64,000 nt of DNA. Source: Flavivirga jejuensis (GTDB lineage: Bacteria > Bacteroidota > Bacteroidia > Flavobacteriales > Flavobacteriaceae). The notes under the pieces were generated by a model. That model did not search any database. It worked only from the letters and a program-made list of their open reading frames with translations, and was not told the DNA's origin. The translations under genes were made by a program, and so were the position numbers. How positions within the stretch are numbered: the first letter of the stretch is position 1; the number at the start of each line of letters is the position of its first letter. Positions 34,124-43,651 of this stretch are shown here, in pieces. The stretch lies in the NCBI RefSeq assembly GCF_030540765.1, contig NZ_JAUOEL010000003.1:434001-498000 (forward strand), in the 5' to 3' direction.

Positions 34124-34843
34124 CTAATCTTGAACCTGGAAAATTATTGGTAATGAATATGGAACATTTACTGGTTTTCCACGTTGTTTTCCTGGTTTCA
34201 TTTTTGGCAACAGACCAATAACACGAGCAGCTTCTTTCTCTAAACCTGGGTGCGGTGCTCTTGCACGTATACCTGTAATATTACCTGTTTTGTCTATTTT
34301 AAAAATAACATTAATACGTTGTCTTCCCGATAACCCTAAATCACTTGCTAATTCTGTATTGAATTTTCTACTAACAAATTGCGATATTTTTTTAGACATA
34401 CAATCCCTCTTCTTAGTGTTATTTCCTTTTTCACATCCAGGAAAAACAGGTACATTTTCAATAACTGAAAATGGTACATCTATATCTTCTTCCACTTCTT
34501 CTACCTCAACCTCTTCTACCTCAACTATTTCAGTTTCCTGATCTACTTCTGTCGATTCTATTACCGTTTCTTCTATTTCTATCTCATCTTCAACAATTTC
34601 AATAACTTCTGGTGCTGCTGGTGGCGGTGGCGGTGGTGGCGGTGTTTGTATTTGCTCTGTGATTGGAATTTCTTCATCTAATTCTTCATCCATACTAACC
34701 ATGCCTATATCTATATCAGACTTGTCATATGTTTTGTAATTGATAGCATAGTTTGTTAAAAATAACATTAAAGCTAAACCTATAGCGAAGTAAAGTGAAC
34801 TATTACGACCTACATTAGCTTTGGGATTTTTTTTAGATTCCAT
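34124..34843 (-). CDS. Energy transducer TonB (second)
   Basis: This is a 239-residue protein with the same architecture as its neighbour: membrane helix at about 16-33, then a proline tract (TPPPPPPPPAAPEV) and a very acidic spacer (EIVEVEEVEVEEVEED). The TonB C-terminal domain starts with VPVFPGCEKGNNTKKRDCMS and includes SGRQRINVIFKIDKTGNITGI. The blocks PGCE and FKIDKTG are shared with the downstream copy, so the two arose by duplication, while the spacers differ. It is 60 bases after vanZ. Confidence 0.92.
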   Translation of the reverse strand: MESKKNPKANVGRNSSLYFAIGLALMLFLTNYAINYKTYDKSDIDIGMVSMDEELDEEIPITEQIQTPPPPPPPPAAPEVIEIVEDEIEIEETVIESTEVDQETEIVEVEEVEVEEVEEDIDVPFSVIENVPVFPGCEKGNNTKKRDCMSKKISQFVSRKFNTELASDLGLSGRQRINVIFKIDKTGNITGIRARAPHPGLEKEAARVIGLLPKMKPGKQRGKPVNVPYSLPIIFQVQD

Positions 34844-34903
34844 AATTTATATCATTTATCAAGATTGCTAAAATAACTATTTATTTATAAAAAAAACAAG
34901 TGT

Positions 34904-35284
34904 TTATACGTTTTTAACGTGCAAACTGCTTTTAAACGACAATACCAATGATGCCAACAAGGCTCCAAGGGTATTTGCTACGGCATCATAAACATCTAGA
35001 GCTCTAGAAACCGTCATACTCTCTTGTAATACCTCAATAACTATACCAAAAAAAACAGAAAAAATAACAGCAAAGAATAGCGCCCTTCTTTTTTTTAATT
35101 TAAAAGTATACGAAAATGTATAAAACCATAAAATGGTTAAGACAAAATAAGCTATAAAGTGAAATACCTTATCTCCAAAAGAAATGCCCAAATCTGGAAC
35201 ATTGTTAAGCTTAATTAAACTAGCTGTACCTAAAGCTAATGAGTATATTATGGTTGCTATTGGCGTTAATTTTTTAAACACCAA
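34904..35284 (-). CDS. VanZ-like family membrane protein
   Basis: This is a 126-residue protein with four membrane helices. [52 protein letters not shown] carry the conserved histidine, glutamate and aspartate/asparagine of the family. Its function is not defined; VanZ relatives affect envelope glycopeptide sensitivity. It overlaps gcvH by 11 bases, so the two are coupled. The order sprA-gcvH-vanZ-tonB is conserved in flavobacteria. Confidence 0.88.
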   Translation of the reverse strand: MVFKKLTPIATIIYSLALGTASLIKLNNVPDLGISFGDKVFHFIAYFVLTILWFYTFSYTFKLKKRRALFFAVIFSVFFGIVIEVLQESMTVSRALDVYDAVANTLGALLASLVLSFKSSLHVKNV

Positions 35285-35654
35285 TTAACGCCTTATAATC
35301 GTCTGCAGACATAAGTTCTTCTGCTTGGGAAAGATCTGAACATTTTACTTTTATCATCCAACCATCACCATAAGGATCGCTATTTACTTTTTCTGGTTCG
35401 TCTTCTAAAGATTCATTAAATTCTATGATCTCCCCAGATAATGGCAAAAACAAGTCTGATACTGTTTTAACAGCTTCAACCGTTCCAAAAATTTCTTCTG
35501 CGTCTAATGTTTCATCTACTGTTTCTACTTCGACATATACAATATCACCTAATTCACTTTGTGCAAAATCTGTTATACCGATTGTTGCAACATCACCTTC
35601 TAGCTTTATCCATTCGTGATCTTTAGTGTATTTTAATTCTGATGGAATATTCAT
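35274..35654 (-). CDS. gcvH: Glycine cleavage system H protein
   Basis: This is a 126-residue protein. [35 protein letters not shown] is the classic start. The lipoylated lysine is Lys63 in [18 protein letters not shown] and [11 protein letters not shown] complete the fold. It shuttles the aminomethyl group between the P, T and L proteins of glycine decarboxylase, none of which is in the window. It has its own promoter at 35682-35712. Confidence 0.96.
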   Translation of the reverse strand: MNIPSELKYTKDHEWIKLEGDVATIGITDFAQSELGDIVYVEVETVDETLDAEEIFGTVEAVKTVSDLFLPLSGEIIEFNESLEDEPEKVNSDPYGDGWMIKVKCSDLSQAEELMSADDYKALIGV

Positions 35655-35681
35655 ATCATTAATTTAAATTCGTTTATTCAG

Positions 35682-35712
35682 CAAATGTATTTATTCAAAT
35701 CTTAATTTCAAA
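35682..35712 (-). promoter_or_regulatory. Promoter of gcvH-vanZ
   Basis: On the - strand TTTG (35709-35712) is followed after 19 bases by TACATTTG (35682-35689), a full match to the Bacteroidota -33/-7 pattern. It is 28 bases before the gcvH start. Confidence 0.65.
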
Positions 35713-35723
35713 TACTTATTTTA

Positions 35724-38700
35724 CTAATTCCCAAAATTATATCTAATGGTAAAACCAGATCGAATGGTTGTTTGTGGAAATGCTGTAGAAATGGCATATT
35801 CTGAAAACGAATAATCAAAATAAAAGAGTCCTGTTAAGTTTTTACTAAAGGCGTAATCTGCAGAGTATTTCAAGCCCCAAATAGTTTGTCCAGATGTTAC
35901 TTGATTATTTTCTACGTCTAAATATCTAATAATAGTCTTATTATCTCTAACAGATATATCTGCTTTCATATTTAAATCACTTACAATACGTTTTCGTGGT
36001 CCTGCTAATTTAGAACGTATTCGTAAATCTTTAATTCTATACCCCAAGCCTATAACATATTCATTACCTAGCACCTCCGTCATTAAATTATTATCAAAAC
36101 TAAGTGATATGAGTCTGTCCTTTTTAACTTCGGCTAAGATTTTAACAGAATTTTTCATTTCAAAATCAAGTCTTACCAAAGGGCTAAACGTCTCAGTTAA
36201 GTTGATATTACTAAGTAAATCTTCATTTTTATAATTCCCTGATTGATCTTTAGTATTGCTTGATTGACTATCGTAATCTAAGTTTGGGTTTATTGCTACG
36301 TAATCTAAATTAGATTGAAACTGATTTATTGTGTATGTTGAGCGGTATCCATGTGTTAATGAAAAACGTTTAAAACGCTTTTTAAACCATGCAAATTTCA
36401 TAAAACCAGAATACTTTAAATCCCAGTTAGGAATAGGCACATCTCTAAATGCTCCTAATTCTACTCCACTAGCATCTTTACCTGTATAAGCTGCTAAAAA
36501 CGCTGGCAACAATACTGCTTGACTACTTTTCCCATATCCTTTAGGAAAACCATCATCGTCTAAATCGTTTAAGTTTGCCCCATTCTTTGCGGCTAATCTT
36601 CTAGCAACAGTAAGTCTGTTTGTTCTAAAATCATTAAACGCCTCAGATATATTTTCATCACTTTTGCTAAACGCTGTCTTTATTAAAATAGTTGATATAT
36701 TAAAATTGCCAAAGGTATTCGGTGTTAATGACTCATATTCGTATGTCTCAGGATCTCCGTTAACTATAAAATTCTCAGAATAGTTTTCGAGATAGCTACG
36801 ACTTCCTACTAGATCAATTTTTAAACCTTTTACAGGTTCCAAACTCGCAGATAAATCCAATTGTTTTGTATGTGTTGCTGAGTACTGTTCGTTAAATTCA
36901 GGAAAAACGGTTAACCAGCCTCTTCTTGCTGCAAGGTCTCTTACATCGCTTTGACTACCAAATATAAATCCTGTTGTTGGCTTTAAAGTTCCTATAAAAC
37001 CTGGAGATTGTAAATAACCTGGTAAATATGTTCCGTTATTTTCGGAATAACTAAGTTGAATTCTTTTTACGCTTGTTAAAACACTAACTCCTGCATTTAA
37101 TAATTTAGTAACCGATTGATTCTTTGCTTTTGGTGGTGCTTTTTTCTTTTCACCTGCTCCAGGAGGCGCTCCTGCCCTTGAAGGTGTTCTGGATCGCACT
37201 CTTTTTATAGGTTTTTTTACTAATCCAATATATTTATAAAACCTATTCATATCTAAACTTGAATTGATATTATGAACATTTGAATTTTGAACGGTATTAC
37301 CTAAGTTATATGTTTCTCCGTTTAACTCTAAATCACCATACAAATCAGAGCCTTTTTGCCATTGGAAATTACCTGTATATTGATACGTGGCGTCAATAAA
37401 ACTAAATGTTGGAATTTTATTGATTGGCAATTGATAGCTTATACCTAAATTTTGGCTTTGACTATTAGGATCTCCAAAATCTAAGATCCCATCCCAAACA
37501 TCTAGATCTGGATCTTGTTCTCCATTAATAATGTTATCTTTAAAATAATTACGAACTATATTATTATTCGCTGCCGTAAAATTTAACTGTAATGATTTTG
37601 TTAGATTGTAATTAATGGTATATTGAAAATCGAAAGTATAGTTTCTTCTAAATAATTCGTCTATACTTATGTCTGATTCTCCTAGATCGACATTTCTAAA
37701 CTTTTGTCTATTAAATTGTCTGTTTATATCGGTATTAATTGTAAAGCTTGTTGGTAATAAGTTTACGTTTAAATCTTTTAATATTTTCCAGTATTTTCCA
37801 GTAAATAATGAATCGTTTTTCTTGAAAGGTTCTACTGTAATGGGGTTAAAATTAAATGCATAATTTGCACCAACTCGTAATGTTTTATCAATAGAATTCT
37901 CTATCTCGAAATCTCTATGTTCTACCTTATTGTATGAATAATTTAAAGTTAAATTCTCAACATCGTAAAAACGAGGTGTTGCGTCGGAAGTCCTGGTTTT
38001 TCTAACTCCTATAAAATTAACACTTTGTCTTTTGGTATAATCTTCAGACTGTTCTTTAATTTCATCTTTTTTTTCTTGTGTATCTGCGGCGGCTATTCTG
38101 GAATCTAAGGTTAAATCTTGGTAAAACTGATCGTATTTAGGAGTAATAAGCTCTTCACTTTGGGCATAATTAAAAGGCAATTGAATCCCCCATTTTTTTG
38201 GTAATAATTTCCCAACATTAATATTGGTAACCACATCGTATTGCTGTACATCCTCTAAACTACGTTCACTTGGTCCTTGCTCAATCCCACCAAAACCAGA
38301 AGTACTTTTACTACCTGTAGCACTTATATTAGCAAAATCTGCAATATTAGTATCCATACTTAATACTGCTGCCCAACCTCCTTCATTATCCATACCAGAT
38401 AAACGAAGTTCGTTAAACCAAGTTTCGGCACAAACATCATTATTTGTGGTGATATTTTTAACTCCAACCATAAGAGTTCTTATATCTCCAAAATTTGGAT
38501 TCCCTTTAACAGCTATTCGATGTTGACCAGACACATAGCCTTGAAACTGGTTCGTTACAGGAATTAAATCGCTACCTACAACATCGTAAAATGTTGGGTC
38601 TTCGTTTGATAGGGTTCCATTTGAAATACCCAGTGATTTAATTTCACCTAATAACGCTGTAGGTATATTAATTTCATTACTTTCTGGCCAAAGCCCTTCA

Positions 38701-41700
38701 CTTGTAATCGAAGTTGAAAGCTGTAAAGGAATTTCTATTTGGTAATAGTTTTCGGTAAGGTCGTTACCCATTCTAATAAATCCAACTAAATCATTATCGT
38801 CCAAATTCCCTGTTCCAGATTCGCTATCTTCTGCATGTATAAACATTCTTAAACGTTCATACTGACGCATATCTATGTTTATATTTTTATATACTCCCCT
38901 TAAATCTTGAGATTCAAGATCACATACTTTTACAACTAAGGATTGCTCATTTTGTTCAACTACGGTATTATTATTAAATAACTCTTCAGGTTCAATCCCT
39001 GGAGGGCTTTCATAACTACCTTCGTTTTCAAGCGTACCAATAACACCCACAGAAAATTCGGTTTGTGGATCGTCTGGTGTTGCATCGTTTTTATCTAAAG
39101 CTTGTGTATAACGTCTCCAATCACTTCGAACTAAATCTAATGTTCCAAAACGAAATACCGTCTTTTCTGTAAATTCTTTAAGATATATTCTTGCAAATCG
39201 AATCGATCTTAAATCACTTATACCACCAATAGGAGTTGCATGATCCCCTTCTACTGGAATTCTAAATTGATACCATCTAACATTTTCAGTCTCACCATTA
39301 GCCAATTCACGAGGCTGATCCTTAAAATCTCTTAAAAATTCTTTTAATGGATTACTATCTGGAATGATATCAAAATCTGTTTGAGAAGCAGGTAAATTCT
39401 CTCTTGTTATGTCTAATTCATATTCATAATAACTATCAATCGTATTCATAGTATTATCACGATTAACATCCTCTACATCTGGTTGTGTATTAGCTGCTCT
39501 GTCTGTATCTGTAAAAGTTTCTGGTGTATTTCCCTCTACACCATTATACTTTTTATAACGCTCAAATATATCGCCTTCTGTATTTAAAAAATAGGTATAG
39601 TTATCGTTTGCAGGATCGTCTCCAAAACTGGTTCCAAAAACACCTATTTCATCAGCATCACTATATCCATCGTATCCTACATCTTGATTTGTTCGTTCAT
39701 CACCTGTAGTATCAAACGCGTAAACTAACGATTGATTTTGAGGTGTCACTGTACCCCATGTTGTTACTGGTAATAAATCTATATTTCCATCTTCTGGCAA
39801 CCCATTTTCATAGAGTTTCTTTCCATCTTTTATAATATCTTCTGAAATATTTCCGAGGTTGAATACTAATTTCCCTCCAGAATTTGTTGGATCCTCTTGA
39901 AACGGATCTTGTAACCAAAATTCAATATACTCTACATTTTGTTGTTCAAAATCTGTAGAAGTTAGTTGGCGCGTAATACCAGCCCAACTATTTTCTGCTT
40001 CAATTGCATCAATACCATCTACTGAAGAGGGGTTAAAATTATATGGCCCTCTTTCTTGTGGGTAATAAGCTAAATCTAATGTAAATAGTACTGAGTTTTG
40101 TCCTTGTACTAAATCTACATCTGGGAAAAGTTCATTTATAAATACACGACTGGTATACAAACTTGAAACATCTTCATCTGAGATTCCAGTAGGGCGTTGA
40201 CTACTATAAAAAATAGGATCTATACTATACCAGTTTAATAAGGCTCTATCATACCCATTTTCAATACCATTTAGATCTTCTGCACCTTCTAGACCATCTC
40301 CATCTAAATCGTAAGGCCTACTAGATAAAAACCACGATTGTTGCGATTTTAAATCAATGCTACTTTGTGAGCCCTCAAAGTCATCAACATATGATGTGGC
40401 TTCACCATTAAGGTTAGTCCCTTTTGGTGCTCCCGGTGCTAAATACGCAAACTCACCTCTTAAAGACAAATTCGATTCAACATCGGTATCTATATTTGGT
40501 AATTTATTAGCTAATCGTGTTAAAAAAGGCACTTTAGTAGCATAATTACCATTAAACCCAAAAATAGTATTGTTTATGGGTTCTGTACCATAATTTGCTT
40601 TTTGGGTTACTGGTCGCTCATTAAGATTTAAAAGTGTTGCTCCTAATACAAAATTTTCGTTAAACTTATGTTCTACATTTACTCCAGTGAAACGCTTTGT
40701 TTGCTGACCAAAAACAGCATTGTTTTCGGTTGAAACTTCAATAGGGGTATTGGATGCTTTTAAAGCTTCGTCTAAAATTTGAACACGCCCTAATTGATAA
40801 TTCACAGTATAATCAATACCTTCAACTAAAACACGCCCTCCTGCAGTAACTTTAACAGAACCTCGTGGCACATTAAAAGATCCTATAGGAATACCATCGC
40901 TTCCAGTAGATTTATAACGTCCTTTTAGCTTGAATTTGTTTTTTTCAACTTCTTCTAAGGCTTCTGTTTTTGTGCTTTTATAAAGCACATCGTATACATA
41001 TTTACTTTGGTTATCGTTATATGAAACATTGTTATCATAATCTCCACCTCCTAATGCATTAAAAAGATATTCTCCAAAAGGTTCTGCACTGGTAAAAACT
41101 ATTTTTCCATTTTGAGAAATCACCGTTATTCCTTCGTAAAAATCAAAAAAACCATCACCTCCAATCTGTGGATCGTTATTAAAATTAAGTCTATCTAAAT
41201 TAAACAACCTTAATAAAGGCACATTTTGTATTAAATCTTCTTCCTCTGTATTTCCATTAACTGGGTTTCCATTTATATCAAGATCAAAACTACCTCCTAC
41301 TGGTGTTATAAAATTTAAAGGCGAAGCCTCGTTATAAAAGATATTAAGTGTAAAATCGTCCGCGCTTAAATTATAAGCTCCTGTATCGTAGATGTTCTTC
41401 ATCATTAGATTCCAAACTGGTTGATCTACATTAGTAATGCTACTTTTTAATAATTTTAAAATTAAATTAGTATTAACAACCTGTGTTACCTCACCCGACG
41501 TATTAGTAGTCACATCGGTAGCATCTACACCATCATTAGCAAATTCTCCTACTTGGTATACTTTTCCGCCTAATGTATACTGAAATGCAATGGCTAAAAC
41601 CTCATCGTTATTCAAACGTTGATTTAAGGATATATATCCTAGTTCTGAATTTAAAGTATATTCTTGACCGCTTATTAATTTTCTAGCATTTTCTAGTTTT

Positions 41701-43013
41701 GCATAATCAAACCCTTCCTTTACTCCTGTTACAGTTATTCCCGATTGTACCGTTGCAACATCTCTAATAGCATCTGTAAGTTGAGACCCAGTGCCTCCAA
41801 TATTGGTTGGATCGAACCCATTATTCGGGTTATTTGGTAAGGCTCCTGGAGCTAGTATATTGACATCTGAGCCTACTTGATTAGGATCACCACTAGACTC
41901 ACCTAAATCTTGAAGTGCTACAATGTTTCTAACATTTTCGGTTGCATTGCTTCTATTAGTTATCCAAACCTCATGCCTTGTAATTTGTAATCCTTTATTA
42001 TTTTTAAACGGATAATTCTCTAAAGCCGTATCATAGGTGTCTCTAAAATACTGGGCTATAAAGAAGTGTCTATTCTCATCGTAATCTCTAATGAATAAAT
42101 CAAATTCTTCTACGGTACCTCCTCCTTGAGCAATAACTGTATTAGATTCTGATTTTTGTTCGGAAAACACTGCTGTTACAGAGGTTTTTCCAAATTGCAA
42201 TTGTGCTTTTACACCAAATAAACTTTGTGCTCCTGTAATTAACGAGCTATTTAAAGGCATACTTACATTACCTACTTCTATTTTTTGAATAATATCATCT
42301 TCTGTAGGCGTGTATTCTAATTTAATTAGATTTTGAAAATCGAAAGTTGATTGCATATCATAATTAGCAGTCACTTGTAATCGAGTACCGACTTTCCCTA
42401 ATAAACTTAAACTAATTCGTTGATCAAAATCAAACGTAAAACTGCTCCTGTTTCTGGGTGAAAATGACGGATTATCTTGCTTTGAAAACAACACCCCTAA
42501 ATCCATTTCTACAGACCCTTGTGGAATAACCTCAATCGTATTACCTCCAAAAATGGTTTCGAATAAATCCGATTTCACATAAAACTCTGGCAATAGATTT
42601 TTTTGTTCATCTTTTGCGTCTCCTTTTTTACCATCGAAAGCATCAATTTTTTCTTTATAATAAGATCGTAAGTTTTCTTTTGCTACGAAATCATAATACT
42701 CTTTAGGTGTTAAAATAATGGGGTAGTTAATATCGAAACGGCCTATCTTTTCTGTATAAATGTATCTATTGGTAATAGGATCGTAAGTATATTTAGATTC
42801 TACGCTATTAGGGTTTGGTGTTTTTAAACGACCTAAATTATACCCTGTTTTAACAGAATCTTGTGCAGGAATTTGTTGCGACCATACTGTAACCGAAAAG
42901 AATAGAGCAAGAATTAAAAAAGCACTTCGACGAAACTTGTCTTGAGCGTAGTCGAAAGGCTGAGTATCACTCTTTTTAATTAATTCATAAAATCTAAAGT
43001 TGGTTTTATTCAA
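35724..43013 (-). CDS. sprA: SprA, outer-membrane translocon of the type IX secretion system
   Basis: This is a 2429-residue protein, in the size range of SprA. SprA is a giant barrel that forms the T9SS pore across the outer membrane and is needed for gliding and for export of proteins with C-terminal sorting domains. Typical blocks are seen: ITNRYIYTEKIGRFDINYPIILTP near residue 80, APGAPKGTNLNGEATSYVDDFEGSQSSIDL near 860, and a barrel-type C-terminus (SGFTIRYNFGN). The start is a TTG at 43013, 7 bases after the ruvA stop; no ATG is available before the mature part. Residues about 15-31, upstream of the hydrophobic signal segment FLILALFFSVTVWSQ, are encoded by a dispersed repeat (see 42921-42971). 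Confidence 0.95.
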   Translation of the reverse strand: MNKTNFRFYELIKKSDTQPFDYAQDKFRRSAFLILALFFSVTVWSQQIPAQDSVKTGYNLGRLKTPNPNSVESKYTYDPITNRYIYTEKIGRFDINYPIILTPKEYYDFVAKENLRSYYKEKIDAFDGKKGDAKDEQKNLLPEFYVKSDLFETIFGGNTIEVIPQGSVEMDLGVLFSKQDNPSFSPRNRSSFTFDFDQRISLSLLGKVGTRLQVTANYDMQSTFDFQNLIKLEYTPTEDDIIQKIEVGNVSMPLNSSLITGAQSLFGVKAQLQFGKTSVTAVFSEQKSESNTVIAQGGGTVEEFDLFIRDYDENRHFFIAQYFRDTYDTALENYPFKNNKGLQITRHEVWITNRSNATENVRNIVALQDLGESSGDPNQVGSDVNILAPGALPNNPNNGFDPTNIGGTGSQLTDAIRDVATVQSGITVTGVKEGFDYAKLENARKLISGQEYTLNSELGYISLNQRLNNDEVLAIAFQYTLGGKVYQVGEFANDGVDATDVTTNTSGEVTQVVNTNLILKLLKSSITNVDQPVWNLMMKNIYDTGAYNLSADDFTLNIFYNEASPLNFITPVGGSFDLDINGNPVNGNTEEEDLIQNVPLLRLFNLDRLNFNNDPQIGGDGFFDFYEGITVISQNGKIVFTSAEPFGEYLFNALGGGDYDNNVSYNDNQSKYVYDVLYKSTKTEALEEVEKNKFKLKGRYKSTGSDGIPIGSFNVPRGSVKVTAGGRVLVEGIDYTVNYQLGRVQILDEALKASNTPIEVSTENNAVFGQQTKRFTGVNVEHKFNENFVLGATLLNLNERPVTQKANYGTEPINNTIFGFNGNYATKVPFLTRLANKLPNIDTDVESNLSLRGEFAYLAPGAPKGTNLNGEATSYVDDFEGSQSSIDLKSQQSWFLSSRPYDLDGDGLEGAEDLNGIENGYDRALLNWYSIDPIFYSSQRPTGISDEDVSSLYTSRVFINELFPDVDLVQGQNSVLFTLDLAYYPQERGPYNFNPSSVDGIDAIEAENSWAGITRQLTSTDFEQQNVEYIEFWLQDPFQEDPTNSGGKLVFNLGNISEDIIKDGKKLYENGLPEDGNIDLLPVTTWGTVTPQNQSLVYAFDTTGDERTNQDVGYDGYSDADEIGVFGTSFGDDPANDNYTYFLNTEGDIFERYKKYNGVEGNTPETFTDTDRAANTQPDVEDVNRDNTMNTIDSYYEYELDITRENLPASQTDFDIIPDSNPLKEFLRDFKDQPRELANGETENVRWYQFRIPVEGDHATPIGGISDLRSIRFARIYLKEFTEKTVFRFGTLDLVRSDWRRYTQALDKNDATPDDPQTEFSVGVIGTLENEGSYESPPGIEPEELFNNNTVVEQNEQSLVVKVCDLESQDLRGVYKNINIDMRQYERLRMFIHAEDSESGTGNLDDNDLVGFIRMGNDLTENYYQIEIPLQLSTSITSEGLWPESNEINIPTALLGEIKSLGISNGTLSNEDPTFYDVVGSDLIPVTNQFQGYVSGQHRIAVKGNPNFGDIRTLMVGVKNITTNNDVCAETWFNELRLSGMDNEGGWAAVLSMDTNIADFANISATGSKSTSGFGGIEQGPSERSLEDVQQYDVVTNINVGKLLPKKWGIQLPFNYAQSEELITPKYDQFYQDLTLDSRIAAADTQEKKDEIKEQSEDYTKRQSVNFIGVRKTRTSDATPRFYDVENLTLNYSYNKVEHRDFEIENSIDKTLRVGANYAFNFNPITVEPFKKNDSLFTGKYWKILKDLNVNLLPTSFTINTDINRQFNRQKFRNVDLGESDISIDELFRRNYTFDFQYTINYNLTKSLQLNFTAANNNIVRNYFKDNIINGEQDPDLDVWDGILDFGDPNSQSQNLGISYQLPINKIPTFSFIDATYQYTGNFQWQKGSDLYGDLELNGETYNLGNTVQNSNVHNINSSLDMNRFYKYIGLVKKPIKRVRSRTPSRAGAPPGAGEKKKAPPKAKNQSVTKLLNAGVSVLTSVKRIQLSYSENNGTYLPGYLQSPGFIGTLKPTTGFIFGSQSDVRDLAARRGWLTVFPEFNEQYSATHTKQLDLSASLEPVKGLKIDLVGSRSYLENYSENFIVNGDPETYEYESLTPNTFGNFNISTILIKTAFSKSDENISEAFNDFRTNRLTVARRLAAKNGANLNDLDDDGFPKGYGKSSQAVLLPAFLAAYTGKDASGVELGAFRDVPIPNWDLKYSGFMKFAWFKKRFKRFSLTHGYRSTYTINQFQSNLDYVAINPNLDYDSQSSNTKDQSGNYKNEDLLSNINLTETFSPLVRLDFEMKNSVKILAEVKKDRLISLSFDNNLMTEVLGNEYVIGLGYRIKDLRIRSKLAGPRKRIVSDLNMKADISVRDNKTIIRYLDVENNQVTSGQTIWGLKYSADYAFSKNLTGLFYFDYSFSEYAISTAFPQTTIRSGFTIRYNFGN
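42921..42971 (-). repeat. Dispersed repeat inserted in frame in the sprA N-terminus
   Basis: In gene direction this reads CTCAGCCTTTCGACTACGCT and onwards to TTCGTCGAAGTGC. It encodes DTQPFDYAQDKFRRS ahead of the signal segment. CTTTCGAC and GTCGAAG form a palindrome. The unit matches the repeats around the GIY-YIG gene (for example GCACTTCGACTGCGCTCAG). It is a 16-17 codon insertion without frame damage. Confidence 0.75.
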
Positions 43014-43019
43014 AATCTA

Positions 43020-43601
43020 TTATAAATTTTTTAAAGCCTGTTTTATAATGGTTTCTACATTAGCATCAGGTTGTGCAATCATAATTTTATCCACGACACG
43101 TTCTGCTTGTTTTTTAGCAAAACCTAGCACTTCTAATGCAGATAACGCTTCATCTTTATTGGTATTGCCTTGAGAAACGGAAACTTCATCAATATCATAA
43201 ATCTTTAAGATCTTATCTTTTAAATCTATAATAACACGCTGTGCTGTTTTTGCTCCAATCCCTTTTATAGACTGAATTAAAGCAACATCACTTGTAGCAA
43301 TTCCTTCTCTTACTTGTTTTGGTGCTAATGATGATAACATGGTACGTGCAATACTTGCTCCAATACCACTTACAGATATTAGCAGTCTAAAAATTTCTCT
43401 TTCTGCCAACGACGAAAACCCATAAAGTGTATGCGAATCTTCTTTAACTTGAAGATGCGTAAATAACTTTAAATTTTCATTCTCTGGAATTTGAGAAAAG
43501 GTATGTAATGAGATATTTAACATATATCCGACACCATTACATTCTATAACAACATGTGTTGGATTTTTTTCAGTAAGTTTTCCTTGAATATGTGTTATCA
43601 T
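43020..43601 (-). CDS. ruvA: Holliday junction branch migration protein RuvA
   Basis: This 193-residue protein has normal size. MITHIQGKLTEKNPTHVVIECNGVGYML is the OB-fold start. LISVSGIGASIARTMLSSL and IQSIKGIGAKTAQRVIIDLKDK are the two helix-hairpin-helix DNA-binding motifs. The C-terminal domain III (EALSALEVLGFAKKQAE) contacts RuvB, encoded at 56307-57329. It binds four-way junctions as a tetramer. It lies 7 bases before the sprA start. Confidence 0.96.
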   Translation of the reverse strand: MITHIQGKLTEKNPTHVVIECNGVGYMLNISLHTFSQIPENENLKLFTHLQVKEDSHTLYGFSSLAEREIFRLLISVSGIGASIARTMLSSLAPKQVREGIATSDVALIQSIKGIGAKTAQRVIIDLKDKILKIYDIDEVSVSQGNTNKDEALSALEVLGFAKKQAERVVDKIMIAQPDANVETIIKQALKNL

Positions 43602-43651
43602 TTAATATTATTCGTTAACCGACCAAATGTAATAAATTTATTCGCACTAAA

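Noticed and set aside
38224-40545. Several + strand frames within the sprA region
   Set aside because: They are antisense to the long, family-consistent sprA reading frame.
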